Assembly: GCA_964242305.1 (NCBI GenBank)
Contig: CAXTBB010000004.1
Location: forward strand, 108,969 to 172,968
Origin: DATLGB01 sp964242305
GTDB taxonomy: Bacteria > Actinomycetota > Thermoleophilia > Solirubrobacterales > Solirubrobacteraceae
Length of the DNA stretch: 64,000 nucleotides
Direction of reading: 5' to 3'
Position 1 is the stretch's first letter. The number at the start of each line of letters is the position of its first letter. The notes below the pieces were generated by a model. It worked only from the letters and a program-made list of their open reading frames with translations, did not search any database and was not told where the DNA came from. The translations under genes and the position numbers were made by a program. This document shows, one piece after another, positions 16,017 through 23,463 of the stretch.

Positions 16017-17620
16017 GCGGCGCGCAACCGTACAAGAACGTTCATCCAGCGTCCGACGAGTCGCGCCAGGTCGCCCAACGCCTTTGTCTGGGCCGGCGCA
16101 GCGAAGGCGACCGGCTTCGGGGTCTTCGTGGGCGTCGGCTTCGGCTTGGGGGTCGGGGTCGGGGTCGGCGCGGCGGTCGTCGCCACGCGCACCTCCCGGC
16201 TGACCGGGTGCAGCGGGAACGGCTGCCTGGCGAACGCGGCCAGCGCCTGCGCGGTCACCCACACGGGCGTCTGCGCGCTCGTGCGGGAGTAGCGGACGGC
16301 GCCGCTTGGCGCGGTCAGGCCGCGCAGGTAGGCGAGCGGCTTCCTGACGCTGCGTCCCACCGCGACGAGGCCCTGGACGGCCCACGCGGTCGACTGGGCG
16401 TTGGACGTCCCGCCCGGCGTCAACGGCCAGCCGCCGTCGGGGTTCTGCGTGCGGACGAGGAAGCGCGCGGCGCGGCGTACGCTTGCGTGCGAGCCGCCCG
16501 CGGCGACCAGCGCCTGCAGCGGGGCGCTGGTGTCGTCGACCCCCGACTGCCCGCCCTTGCCGGCGAAGTTGAAGCCGCCGTCCGGGTTCTGCTGGGACTC
16601 GAGCCAGCGCACGGAGCGGTTCAGGCCGCGGGTCCTGCCCGCGGCCTTCAGGGCGAGCACGGCGAAGGCGGTCGTGTTGACGCGGCCGGCGAACGCCCCG
16701 TGCTTGCGCGACGTCTTCAGCCTGGCGACGAGCGCGCTGGTGTCCTCCCCGGCCGCGGCCAGGGCGAGGATCGTGCGCGCCTGTGCGCCGGGGTCGGCCG
16801 CCTTCGCCCTCTTGAGCGCGGGGAGGAGCTTCCCGACGTCCGCGGGATGGTGGCCGGCGGCCTCGAGCCCGAGCGCGGCCCAGCCCGTGTAGAGGTCGCT
16901 GGAGCCCTGACCGGGCGCGCCACCGAAGCCGCCGTCCGGGTTCTGGGCTGATTCGAGGTACGCCGTCGGCGTCTTCGCGAGGGCGAGCGCCGGGAGGATC
17001 AGCAGCGCAGGCAGGACGGCCGCGATCGGGATCCAGCGCACGTGCATGCGGGTCTCGAAGCGCTGGAGCGCCCGCACGAACGCCGGCCCGAAGGCGAGGC
17101 AGAAGGCGACGTTGCCGAGCACGTGCGCGGCGTCGAAGGGCACGCCGCGGCCCATGTAGGCGAGCAGGGCGGCGAGCGTGTGGTCGGAGTAGTTGATCCA
17201 CAGCGACGCGTTGAGCAACTCGCCGAAGAGCAGGCCGGCGAACGCGCAGGCGAGGGCGAGCGGGACCCGGCCGGCGCGCGGCGCCACCCGGGCGAGGCCG
17301 GCCCCGAGCAGCCCGACCAGACCCCAGGCCGCCATCTGCCACGGCGTCCACGGACCCTGTCCGAAGAAGAAGTTGCTCGCCAGCGCCGCCGTCGCGCCGA
17401 CCATGAAGCCGGGCGCCGCGCCGAGCGCGAAGCCGGCGAACAGGACGATGTCCGTGGTCGGCTTGACGTTGGGGATCGGCGCGAACGCCATCCGCCCGAT
17501 CGCGGCCAGCGCGGCGACGGTGGCCACCAGGGCGAGCAAGCGCGAGGGCGGCTGGGTCCGCTCCCACCATGCGAAGCCGGCCAGCAGGGCGACGCCCAGG
17601 ATGACGAACGAGGCGATCAA
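16013..17620 (-). CDS. ECF transporter S-component fused to a prenyltransferase-like alpha/alpha barrel
   Basis: 535 residues. Residues 1-210 are membrane-embedded with the segments FAPIPNVKPTTDIVLFAG and SNFFFGQGPWTPWQMAAWG, characteristic of CbrT/cobalamin-type ECF substrate-binding components. Residues about 215-455 are an exported alpha/alpha barrel with three clear copies of a QNPDGG(F/W) motif (SAQNPDGGFGG, SQQNPDGGFNF, RTQNPDGGWPL), the repeat of the prenyltransferase/terpene cyclase fold shared with the barrel of animal transcobalamin. A Pro/Thr/Lys linker (about 470-500) precedes a short C-terminus. It lies in a riboswitch-led operon with EcfA and EcfT, so cobalamin or a corrinoid is the likely ligand. 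The fusion would place a capture domain directly on the permease. Confidence 0.85.
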   Translation of the reverse strand: MIASFVILGVALLAGFAWWERTQPPSRLLALVATVAALAAIGRMAFAPIPNVKPTTDIVLFAGFALGAAPGFMVGATAALASNFFFGQGPWTPWQMAAWGLVGLLGAGLARVAPRAGRVPLALACAFAGLLFGELLNASLWINYSDHTLAALLAYMGRGVPFDAAHVLGNVAFCLAFGPAFVRALQRFETRMHVRWIPIAAVLPALLILPALALAKTPTAYLESAQNPDGGFGGAPGQGSSDLYTGWAALGLEAAGHHPADVGKLLPALKRAKAADPGAQARTILALAAAGEDTSALVARLKTSRKHGAFAGRVNTTAFAVLALKAAGRTRGLNRSVRWLESQQNPDGGFNFAGKGGQSGVDDTSAPLQALVAAGGSHASVRRAARFLVRTQNPDGGWPLTPGGTSNAQSTAWAVQGLVAVGRSVRKPLAYLRGLTAPSGAVRYSRTSAQTPVWVTAQALAAFARQPFPLHPVSREVRVATTAAPTPTPTPKPKPTPTKTPKPVAFAAPAQTKALGDLARLVGRWMNVLVRLRAA

Positions 17621-19137
17621 ACCGCGACGGCCTCCCGCAGCAGCGCCGCGCCCTCCTCGGGCGTCAGCGCCGCACCGCCGAGGATGCGTGCCGTCTGAGT
17701 GGCGAAGTACCAGCCGCCGCCGAGCACCTCGCGCGTCGACGCGTCGGCCACCACCTCGCCCTTGCCGAGCAGGACGGTGCGCGCGGCGACGGCGACCGCC
17801 AGTTCGGCGTCGTGGGTCGCCAGCACGACCGCGACGCCGTCCGCCGCCAGCGCCTTGATGCGGTCGGCGAGCGCCACCTTGCGCGCGTGATCCATGCCGC
17901 GCGTCGGCTCGTCCAACAGCAGCACCGAGGGGGCGGTGTCCCCGATGACGGCTTCCAGGGCGAGCGTCTGGCGTTCGCCTCCGGAGAGGTCACGGGGGTG
18001 GCGATCGGCGAGCGGGCCGTCACCTCCCACCGTGTCGTGCAGGAAGTAGTCCCCCGGCGTCTGGAGCAGCAGCGCGACCCGCCCAGCGGCCTTGACCTTC
18101 CCGCGCGTGGGCGTGTCGAGGCCGGCGGCGATCCGCAGCAGCGTCGACTTCCCGGCGCCGTTGCGCCCCAGCAGCGCCACGACCTCCCCCGCGGCCACGC
18201 GAAGCGACACCGCGCGCAGCCGCGGCGGCGCATCCCGCGGTTCCAGCCACACCCGCTTGACCTCCAACGCCCAGTGTTCAGAACTCTTGGGACTGAGGGG
18301 ACTGTCCCCTGAGTCGCGAGTGTTCAGAACACTTGACGCTGACGGGACTGTCCCCAGGGTGACACGGGCGTCCTTGACGGAGACTGGTGGTGGGGTGATG
18401 CCGGCGAGGGCGAAGAGGCGGGCGCCGGGGGTCTCCGGGGACCATTCGAGGAAGGCGCGGGGTGCGCCGTCGAAGGCGACGGCGCCGTCGCGGATAGCGA
18501 TGACGCGGTCGGCGGCGGACAGGCAGCGCTCGAGGCGGTGCTCGGCGAGCAGGACGGTCGTCCCCCACTCCTCGTTGAGGCGACGCAGGACGCCGAGCAG
18601 CTCGTCGCCGGCGACGGGGTCGAGCTGGGCGGTGGGCTCGTCGAGGACGACCAGCGGCGGGCGGGTGGCGAGCGCAGCGCCGAGGGCGACCCGCTGCAGC
18701 TCGCCGCCGGACAGCTCGGCGGTGGAGCGATCGAGCAGCTCGGCGATCCCGAGCGCGAGTGCGGCCTCCTCGACGCCGCGGGCGACGGCGGCGCCGCTCA
18801 GGCCGGCGTTCTCCAGCGGGAAGGCCAGCTCGGCGCGCACCGTCCCCAGCACGACCTGGGTCTCGGGGTCCTGAAACAGCGTGCCGGCCACGCGGGAGAG
18901 GTCGGCGGGACCGTGCTCGCGGGTGTCGAGGCCGCCGACGACGCAGCGGCCCGCGAACGTCCCGCCGTGGAAGTGCGGGACGAGGCCGCTCGCCGTTCGC
19001 AGCAGCGTCGACTTGCCCGAGCCGGTGCCCCCGGCGACGACCACGAACTCGCCCGGTTCGACGTGCAGCGAGACGTCGCGCAGCGCGGGCGCGAACGCCC
19101 CCGCATAGGTGTAGGTGACGCCGTCGAGCGTCAGCAT
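17617..19137 (-). CDS. ecfA: ECF transporter ATPase, EcfA1-EcfA2 fusion with a repeat-derived linker
   Basis: 506 residues with two complete ABC ATPase domains. Domain 1: Walker A GGTGSGKST at about 36-44, signature ELSGGELQRVALG, Walker B LVVLDEPTAQLD. Domain 2: Walker A GRNGAGKST near 320, signature LSGGERQTLALE, Walker B VLLLDEPTRGMD. ECF importers normally use two separate ATPases; here they are one chain. Residues about 258-288 between the domains are encoded by two tandem palindromic repeat units (18273-18365) and are Ser-rich. The stop overlaps the S-component start. Together with EcfT at 19193 and the S-component this completes the importer. Confidence 0.92.
   Translation of the reverse strand: MLTLDGVTYTYAGAFAPALRDVSLHVEPGEFVVVAGGTGSGKSTLLRTASGLVPHFHGGTFAGRCVVGGLDTREHGPADLSRVAGTLFQDPETQVVLGTVRAELAFPLENAGLSGAAVARGVEEAALALGIAELLDRSTAELSGGELQRVALGAALATRPPLVVLDEPTAQLDPVAGDELLGVLRRLNEEWGTTVLLAEHRLERCLSAADRVIAIRDGAVAFDGAPRAFLEWSPETPGARLFALAGITPPPVSVKDARVTLGTVPSASSVLNTRDSGDSPLSPKSSEHWALEVKRVWLEPRDAPPRLRAVSLRVAAGEVVALLGRNGAGKSTLLRIAAGLDTPTRGKVKAAGRVALLLQTPGDYFLHDTVGGDGPLADRHPRDLSGGERQTLALEAVIGDTAPSVLLLDEPTRGMDHARKVALADRIKALAADGVAVVLATHDAELAVAVAARTVLLGKGEVVADASTREVLGGGWYFATQTARILGGAALTPEEGAALLREAVAV
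18273..18365. repeat. Two tandem 46-base palindromic repeat units inside ecfA
   Basis: Units start AGTGTTCAGAAC at 18273 and 18319. Each contains a GTGTTCAGAAC(A/T)C palindrome and a GGGACTGTCCC palindrome 15-20 bases further on; the second halves differ slightly. The pair is in frame with ecfA and encodes the Ser-rich linker. Base composition is visibly lower in GC than the flanks, as expected of an inserted REP- or MITE-like element. Confidence 0.8.
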
Positions 19138-19192
19138 CCGCGGGGACGCTCCGAACGCGGGCGCGGCGCGGCGATGACGACGAGCGCGGCCA

Positions 19193-20029
19193 TCAGCAGC
19201 CTCGGCGGTCGGCGAAGGGGAGCAGGATCGCGGCGGCGATCAGCGCGCAGGTGAGCAGGACGCCGCCGTCGACGGGACCGACGATGCGCGGGTAGGCGTC
19301 GAAGGGTGCCAGCCGGTGGCCGACCACGGCGAGCACGAACAGCGCCACCGCCGACAGCCCGAAGGCGAGGTCGTGGCGGGACCATGGCCGTCGCAACGCC
19401 GGCGCGCGGCCGCCCGTCCCGTAGCCGCGGGTCTCGAGTGTGGCGGCGACGTCGATGGCCCGATCCATCGTCCCCGCCGCGACGGCGCGCACGAGGGTGA
19501 GCCGGGACGGCGGCTCGCCGGCGCGGCAGCGGCCGGCGTCGCTCAACCGCCGGGCGTCGCGGGCCAGTACCGGGATCAAGCGCGTGGCGAGCGCCGCCGT
19601 CAGCGCGCTCGAGAAGGACAGCCGGCGCAGCGCGCGGAGCAGGTCGTCGGGGTCGACCGCCGCCGAGTACAGCCGTGCCACCGCGAACAGCGCCACGAAG
19701 ACCAGCGCGTAGACGCCGCCCTGCACGACGGCCTCCAGCGTGACGTCGCCCAGCGGCCCGCCGAGGCGGTAGATGACCGTCAGCCCGTTGCGCGACGTGA
19801 GCGCGTTCATGGCGACGACCAAGAGCCCGAACGGCAGGCCGAACAGCACGCCGACCAGGATGGGCCGGCCGACCCGCGCCGCGAACCCCGCCGCGACGAC
19901 CGCGCAGACAAGCACCGCGAGCACGAGCGGATGGTGGACCGCCAGCGCGACGGTCACGACGGCCAGGCACCACAGCGCGCCGACCGCCGCGCGGGCGGCG
20001 TGCAGCGGGCTCGAGCGCCGTGCGTACAT
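19193..20029 (-). CDS. ecfT: ECF transporter transmembrane coupling protein
   Basis: 278 residues with five to six membrane helices: two close hydrophobic stretches at about 15-50, others near 55-70, 105-125, 230-245 and 255-270. The coupling helices include ALATRLIPVLARDARRLSDAGRCRAG, the Ala-Arg motif region by which EcfT contacts the ATPases. It sits between the DUF4430 lipoprotein gene (stop and start adjacent at 20030/20029) and ecfA (55-base gap). That gap holds no recognisable gene. EcfT couples ATP hydrolysis to movement of the S-component. Confidence 0.88.
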   Translation of the reverse strand: MYARRSSPLHAARAAVGALWCLAVVTVALAVHHPLVLAVLVCAVVAAGFAARVGRPILVGVLFGLPFGLLVVAMNALTSRNGLTVIYRLGGPLGDVTLEAVVQGGVYALVFVALFAVARLYSAAVDPDDLLRALRRLSFSSALTAALATRLIPVLARDARRLSDAGRCRAGEPPSRLTLVRAVAAGTMDRAIDVAATLETRGYGTGGRAPALRRPWSRHDLAFGLSAVALFVLAVVGHRLAPFDAYPRIVGPVDGGVLLTCALIAAAILLPFADRRGC

Positions 20030-20953
20030 CTACGGGTCCTGGCGGATCGGGAGGTTCTCGGCCCGCCCGTCGACGAGCGCGACCGCGAAGCGATTGGTGA
20101 GGATGTCCGTGCGCAGCGCGGCCGCCGCGGCGGCCACCCCGGCGTCGTCGGTCCCCGTCACGAACCAGGTCGGCTGCTGCTCGCCGAAGCGCGTCGCCGC
20201 CACCATGCCGACCGAGCCCGTGCGCGTCTCGGCGACCTGGCCCTCCGCGTCGAGTAGCGCGAACGACTTCGCGGTCGGGCGCGCGTAGACCCCGGAGGCG
20301 GACGGCCCGCGCTCGAGCGTGCGCGCCACCGGCTCGTTGCGGATCTTCGACCACGGCCCGACCACGATCCGCAAGAGCTTCTGCCCAACGCCGCTGGAGA
20401 TGCCGGTCTGGGAGATGCCGGTCACGCCCTCGTCGCCCAGCCGCGTCTGCACCTCGTCGCACGAGCGCCGCTCGCCCTCGCAGACGATCGCCAGCGGGAT
20501 CTTCTTGCCGTCGATGCCGCTCACGAACGGCTCCGGCCACGAGCCGACCACAGCCGGGATCCGCTGGGTGACGCCCCAGTCGTGGCGGTCCCACCAGATG
20601 TGGTCCCCCTCGGCGATCTTGCGCGAGGCGGCCCCGTTCTCCGCCTCGATGCCGTTGACGTAGTAGAACCAGTCGATCGGCCGGCCGTCGGCGTCCTTGC
20701 CGCCCGACAGCCCCTCGAGCGACTGGACGAAGCCGCCGCCGTAGCGGGTCGTCACGGTGAACTTGCGCTCCAGGTAGCGCATCACGGTCTCGCCGGGCCT
20801 GACCTTCGACGAGTCCACGTCGCGCAGCTCGCGCGCGCCGAAGTCGCGGGTGATGACGACGTTGACGCCCGTGGGCGCGTCGGCGGACGAGCCGGCGCCC
20901 GGGCCGCACCCCGCGACCACGACCGCGACCAGGACGAGCAGGACCCGTCTCAT
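20030..20953 (-). CDS. DUF4430-domain lipoprotein (transcobalamin-like beta domain)
   Basis: 307 residues. A lipoprotein signal with lipobox VVAGC ends at Cys 16. Residues about 30-125 are a DUF4430 domain: GETVMRYLERKFTVTTRYGG then the hallmark IDWFYYVNGIEAENGA and IAEGDHIWWDRHDW. In animals the equivalent beta domain forms the second half of the cobalamin-binding site of transcobalamin and intrinsic factor. The C-terminal 180 residues have a second alpha/beta region (PLAIVCEGERRSC, VTGISQTGIS, VVGPWSKIRN) that I cannot name. Location behind the cobalamin riboswitch and next to ecfT supports a surface cobalamin-capture role. Confidence 0.85.
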   Translation of the reverse strand: MRRVLLVLVAVVVAGCGPGAGSSADAPTGVNVVITRDFGARELRDVDSSKVRPGETVMRYLERKFTVTTRYGGGFVQSLEGLSGGKDADGRPIDWFYYVNGIEAENGAASRKIAEGDHIWWDRHDWGVTQRIPAVVGSWPEPFVSGIDGKKIPLAIVCEGERRSCDEVQTRLGDEGVTGISQTGISSGVGQKLLRIVVGPWSKIRNEPVARTLERGPSASGVYARPTAKSFALLDAEGQVAETRTGSVGMVAATRFGEQQPTWFVTGTDDAGVAAAAAALRTDILTNRFAVALVDGRAENLPIRQDP

Positions 20954-20960
20954 CGCACCG

Positions 20961-21626
20961 TCACCGTCTCACCGTGTCGCCGAAGGACCGGACCCGCTTC
21001 GCCTGTGTCGCCACGACGTCCAGTGTGCCGGTCTCGGCGCCGAGTGGGACGTGGGCGACCCCGTCGGCGCCGGCGACGGCGCTCGCGCCCGCACCGACGG
21101 TGACCGTCGCCCCGGCCGCGGCGATGCCCATGCCGTGATCGTCGTAGGCACGGACGCGGACATCCACCACGCCCCCGGCATCGGCGAGCACGGTGGTGTC
21201 CAGCGTGCGCTGGCAGCCCGTCTCCCCCGTCCGGCACCAGAACCACAGCACCGGCCCGCGGGTGCGCGAGGCGAGGTCGCCCGCGCCCGTCGACGGCACG
21301 CGGTGGCCGAGCTTGTAGACCCAGCCGTCCGCCCCGTGCGCCGTCTCCCCGGCCACCCCGCGCACGTACAGCCCGGCGGCATCGGCGGGCCGCTTCGAGC
21401 ACACCCCGTAGTCACGCAGGGACAGCTTGAGCCCGCTGGCGAGCAGCGCCGCCAGCGGGGTCCGCGCGCCGACCGTGCAGCGGTGCCCGCCGACCGTGAC
21501 CCGCTGCCTGCCCGCCGGGACCGCCTTCGGGCCGTGCAGCGTGTCCGTCCGCCCGACCACCAGCAGGTCGCTCGCCGAGGCGGGCGCCGCGCAGACCAGC
21601 AGGATCAGGACGGCGAGCCGCGTCAC
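20961..21626 (-). CDS. Secreted DUF4430-like protein
   Basis: 221 residues with a signal peptide (MTRLAVLILLVCAAPASAS). Residues about 50-130 resemble DUF4430: TPLAALLASGLKLSLRDYG, VRGVAGETAHGADGWVYKLGHRVPS and GPVLWFWCR, with four Cys probably in disulfides. Residues about 140-215 look like an Ig-like or carboxypeptidase-regulatory beta sandwich (VVDVRVRAYDDHGMGIAAAGATVTV). Start ATG overlaps the stop of the first operon gene; 7 bases separate it from the next. Predicted to work outside the membrane with the other two DUF4430-type proteins. The DUF4430 match is weaker than in the gene at 20030. Confidence 0.75.
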   Translation of the reverse strand: MTRLAVLILLVCAAPASASDLLVVGRTDTLHGPKAVPAGRQRVTVGGHRCTVGARTPLAALLASGLKLSLRDYGVCSKRPADAAGLYVRGVAGETAHGADGWVYKLGHRVPSTGAGDLASRTRGPVLWFWCRTGETGCQRTLDTTVLADAGGVVDVRVRAYDDHGMGIAAAGATVTVGAGASAVAGADGVAHVPLGAETGTLDVVATQAKRVRSFGDTVRR

Positions 21627-22714
21627 CGGACGAAGAACACCACCCGGTTGCGCCCGCGGGCCAGCGACTCCTCGTTGCCGGCCGCGTCCGTGGACACGAC
21701 GTCGAACACGTAGCGCCCGGGGCCGAGGCGCTTGGGCAGCAGGAAGGAGACCTGCGCGTCACTGCCGACGGCGAAGCGCGGATGGCGGCCGCACTTGACC
21801 TTCACGAACGCCCCGCGCTTGTTGTCGAACGCCGTGCAGCGGCCCGCGTGCTTGCGGGTCAGCCCGAGGGTCACAGCGGAGATCGACTCGTCGACCGTCG
21901 CCCGCAGGGTTCGCGGCGCGGCGCGGCGGAACACCTGCTGCTCCGCGATCCCCCGGATGCTCGAGTACGGCGGCCGCGTGTCGGGCACCACGGCTGGGAC
22001 GGCGGTGGCGGCCGGCGCCGGCGTCGGGGACGCACCCGGCGCGGGCGGGTCGGCGACGGTGACCGTCGCCTCGTCGCGCACCTGGTCCCCCTTGGTCGCG
22101 GTCAGCGTGACGGTGCCCGGAGTCGACAGCGTCAGCTGCGCCGTCCCGTCGGCGGCGGTGGTCGCGCCGCCCACGCTCGCGCCCGCCGCCGGGGACGCCA
22201 CCGCGGGATCCTGCAGGTCGTCGAACTGCCGCACGGTGACGGTGAAGGGGACGCCGGTGGTCACCTTGGCGGGGGCGGTGAGCCCGAGCGGCCGGCCGTT
22301 GGAGCAGTCGGTCGCGTCCGAGGTCGCGCACGCCGCGTAGAAGAGGATCTCGTCCCCGTCGGCGAGCGGGTAGCCGCAGATGCCGACCTGCGACCCGACG
22401 TTGTTGTGGTCGAACCCCCAGTACTTCCCCGTGCTGAACGGCAGCGCCTCGGTGAAGATGCGGTCGACGGTGAAGCCGAGCCCGTCGTAGTAGGTGCCCT
22501 CCCAGTCACCGCCGGTGGCGCGCTGGATCGCGCCCGCCGCCGAGTCGCCCGGGCAGGACTTGCCCTGCCGGACGACGTCGGGCCCGGTGCGAGGCACGGC
22601 GGTCGCTTTGAGGACGGTGGCGGTGGCGCCTTCGGCGCGGACCGTGACGTCCGCGCGCGCCACGGGCACGGCGAGGACGAGAAGCAGGAGACCGGCGAGA
22701 CCGGTGCGTTTCAT
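21623..22714 (-). CDS. Secreted DUF4430-like protein, first gene after the cobalamin riboswitch
   Basis: 363 residues from the ATG at 22714; AAAGGGG lies about 10 bases upstream. Signal peptide about 1-22. Residues about 35-125 hold a DUF4430-like domain with AAGAIQRATGGDWEGTYYDG, FTVDRIF, YWGFDHNNVG and LADGDEILFY. Then come an Ig/Big-like domain (VTTGVPFTVTVRQFDD to TATKGDQVRDEATVTV), an Ala/Pro/Thr linker (about 225-250), and a C-terminal beta domain ending PGRYVFDVVSTDAAGN. The riboswitch 43 bases upstream should shut the operon off when cobalamin is abundant. I infer it is the outermost cobalamin-capturing protein. Confidence 0.8.
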   Translation of the reverse strand: MKRTGLAGLLLLVLAVPVARADVTVRAEGATATVLKATAVPRTGPDVVRQGKSCPGDSAAGAIQRATGGDWEGTYYDGLGFTVDRIFTEALPFSTGKYWGFDHNNVGSQVGICGYPLADGDEILFYAACATSDATDCSNGRPLGLTAPAKVTTGVPFTVTVRQFDDLQDPAVASPAAGASVGGATTAADGTAQLTLSTPGTVTLTATKGDQVRDEATVTVADPPAPGASPTPAPAATAVPAVVPDTRPPYSSIRGIAEQQVFRRAAPRTLRATVDESISAVTLGLTRKHAGRCTAFDNKRGAFVKVKCGRHPRFAVGSDAQVSFLLPKRLGPGRYVFDVVSTDAAGNEESLARGRNRVVFFVR

Positions 22715-22756
22715 GTGCGTTGACCCCTTTCCACGAGGGTGCTCGGCGTTGAGGTC

Positions 22757-22896
22757 GGAGGGAGGTCTCCTGACTTCCGGGCCCACTCGTCGCGCCTTCC
22801 CGATCACTCAGTGGCGCATTGCGACGAGCCTGCTCCCGGTCACAGTGGCGGGTCCGCACCGGATTCACACCGGCTTCCCTGTCCACCGACCTAGAT
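22757..22896 (-). promoter_or_regulatory. Cobalamin (AdoCbl) riboswitch
   Basis: On the minus strand the leader reads GAAGCCGGTGTGAATCCGG, then GCGGACCCGCCACTGTGA, then GGAAGGC, then the B12 box AAGTCAGGAGACC (22762-22776). These are the conserved cobalamin riboswitch core elements in the right order. It ends about 43 bases before the ATG at 22714. No terminator follows; CCCT and AGGGG flanking the Shine-Dalgarno could pair to hide it, suggesting translational control, which is inference. Confidence 0.95.
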
Positions 22897-22906
22897 TGAA
22901 ACCGGG

Positions 22907-22912
22907 ACTATA
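22907..22912 (-). promoter_or_regulatory. Candidate -10 element for the riboswitch operon
   Basis: TATAGT on the minus strand (ACTATA on plus) matches the -10 consensus at five of six positions and would start transcription just before the riboswitch. It overlaps the ATG (22912-22914) of the divergent adenosyltransferase gene. The -35 region is weak. Confidence 0.45.
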
Positions 22913-23463
22913 TGACCGTCAACCTGACTCGCATCTACACCAAGCTCGGCGACGGCGGCGAGACCCACCTGGGGGACATGTCGCGGGTGGTCAAGACGGA
23001 CGCCCGCATCGAGGCCTACGGGACGGTCGACGAGCTCAACGCGCAGATCGGCGTGGCGCTGGCGCTGGGCACGCCCCACGACGAGTGGCTCAAGCGCATC
23101 CAGAACGACCTCTTCGACGTCGGCGCAGACCTGTCGGTCCCCCTCGACGCGGCGCCCACGAAGGCGGGCGAGCGCCTGCGGGTGCGCGAGGACCAGACGA
23201 CCTGGCTCGAGGAGCGCTGCGACGAGGTGAACGACACGCTCGAGCCGCTGCGCTCGTTCGTGCTACCCGGCGGGACGCCCGCCGGCGCTCAGCTGCACGT
23301 GTGCCGGACCGTGTGCCGGCGCGCCGAGCGGCGCACCATTGCCTGCGGGGACGCGGTCAGCCCCGGGACCGTCCGCTACCTGAACCGCCTGAGCGATCTG
23401 CTGTTCATCCTCGCCCGGGCGGCGAACGGGCCGGACGAGCCGCTGTGGCAGCCCGGCGGCTAG
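22912..23463 (+). CDS. pduO: PduO-type cob(I)alamin adenosyltransferase
   Basis: 183 residues. It transfers adenosine from ATP to cob(I)alamin, making adenosylcobalamin. Signatures: TRIYTKLGDGGETHLGD at about 5-21 (ATP-binding loop), RIEAYGTVDELNAQIG at about 31-46, and the C-terminal CRTVCRRAER and LNRLSDLLFILAR segments. It lies head to head with the riboswitch-controlled importer, fitting conversion of imported B12. The leader is very short or absent because the other strand's promoter and riboswitch occupy the space. Its 3' end overlaps the PAP2 gene by 201 bases. Confidence 0.95.
   Translation: MTVNLTRIYTKLGDGGETHLGDMSRVVKTDARIEAYGTVDELNAQIGVALALGTPHDEWLKRIQNDLFDVGADLSVPLDAAPTKAGERLRVREDQTTWLEERCDEVNDTLEPLRSFVLPGGTPAGAQLHVCRTVCRRAERRTIACGDAVSPGTVRYLNRLSDLLFILARAANGPDEPLWQPGG

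Noticed and set aside
14493..17570. Apparent fusion of PntA with a long N-terminal extension
   Set aside because: The extension is an out-of-frame reading of the S-component gene; PntA begins naturally at MRIGILKEAQPGE (16016).
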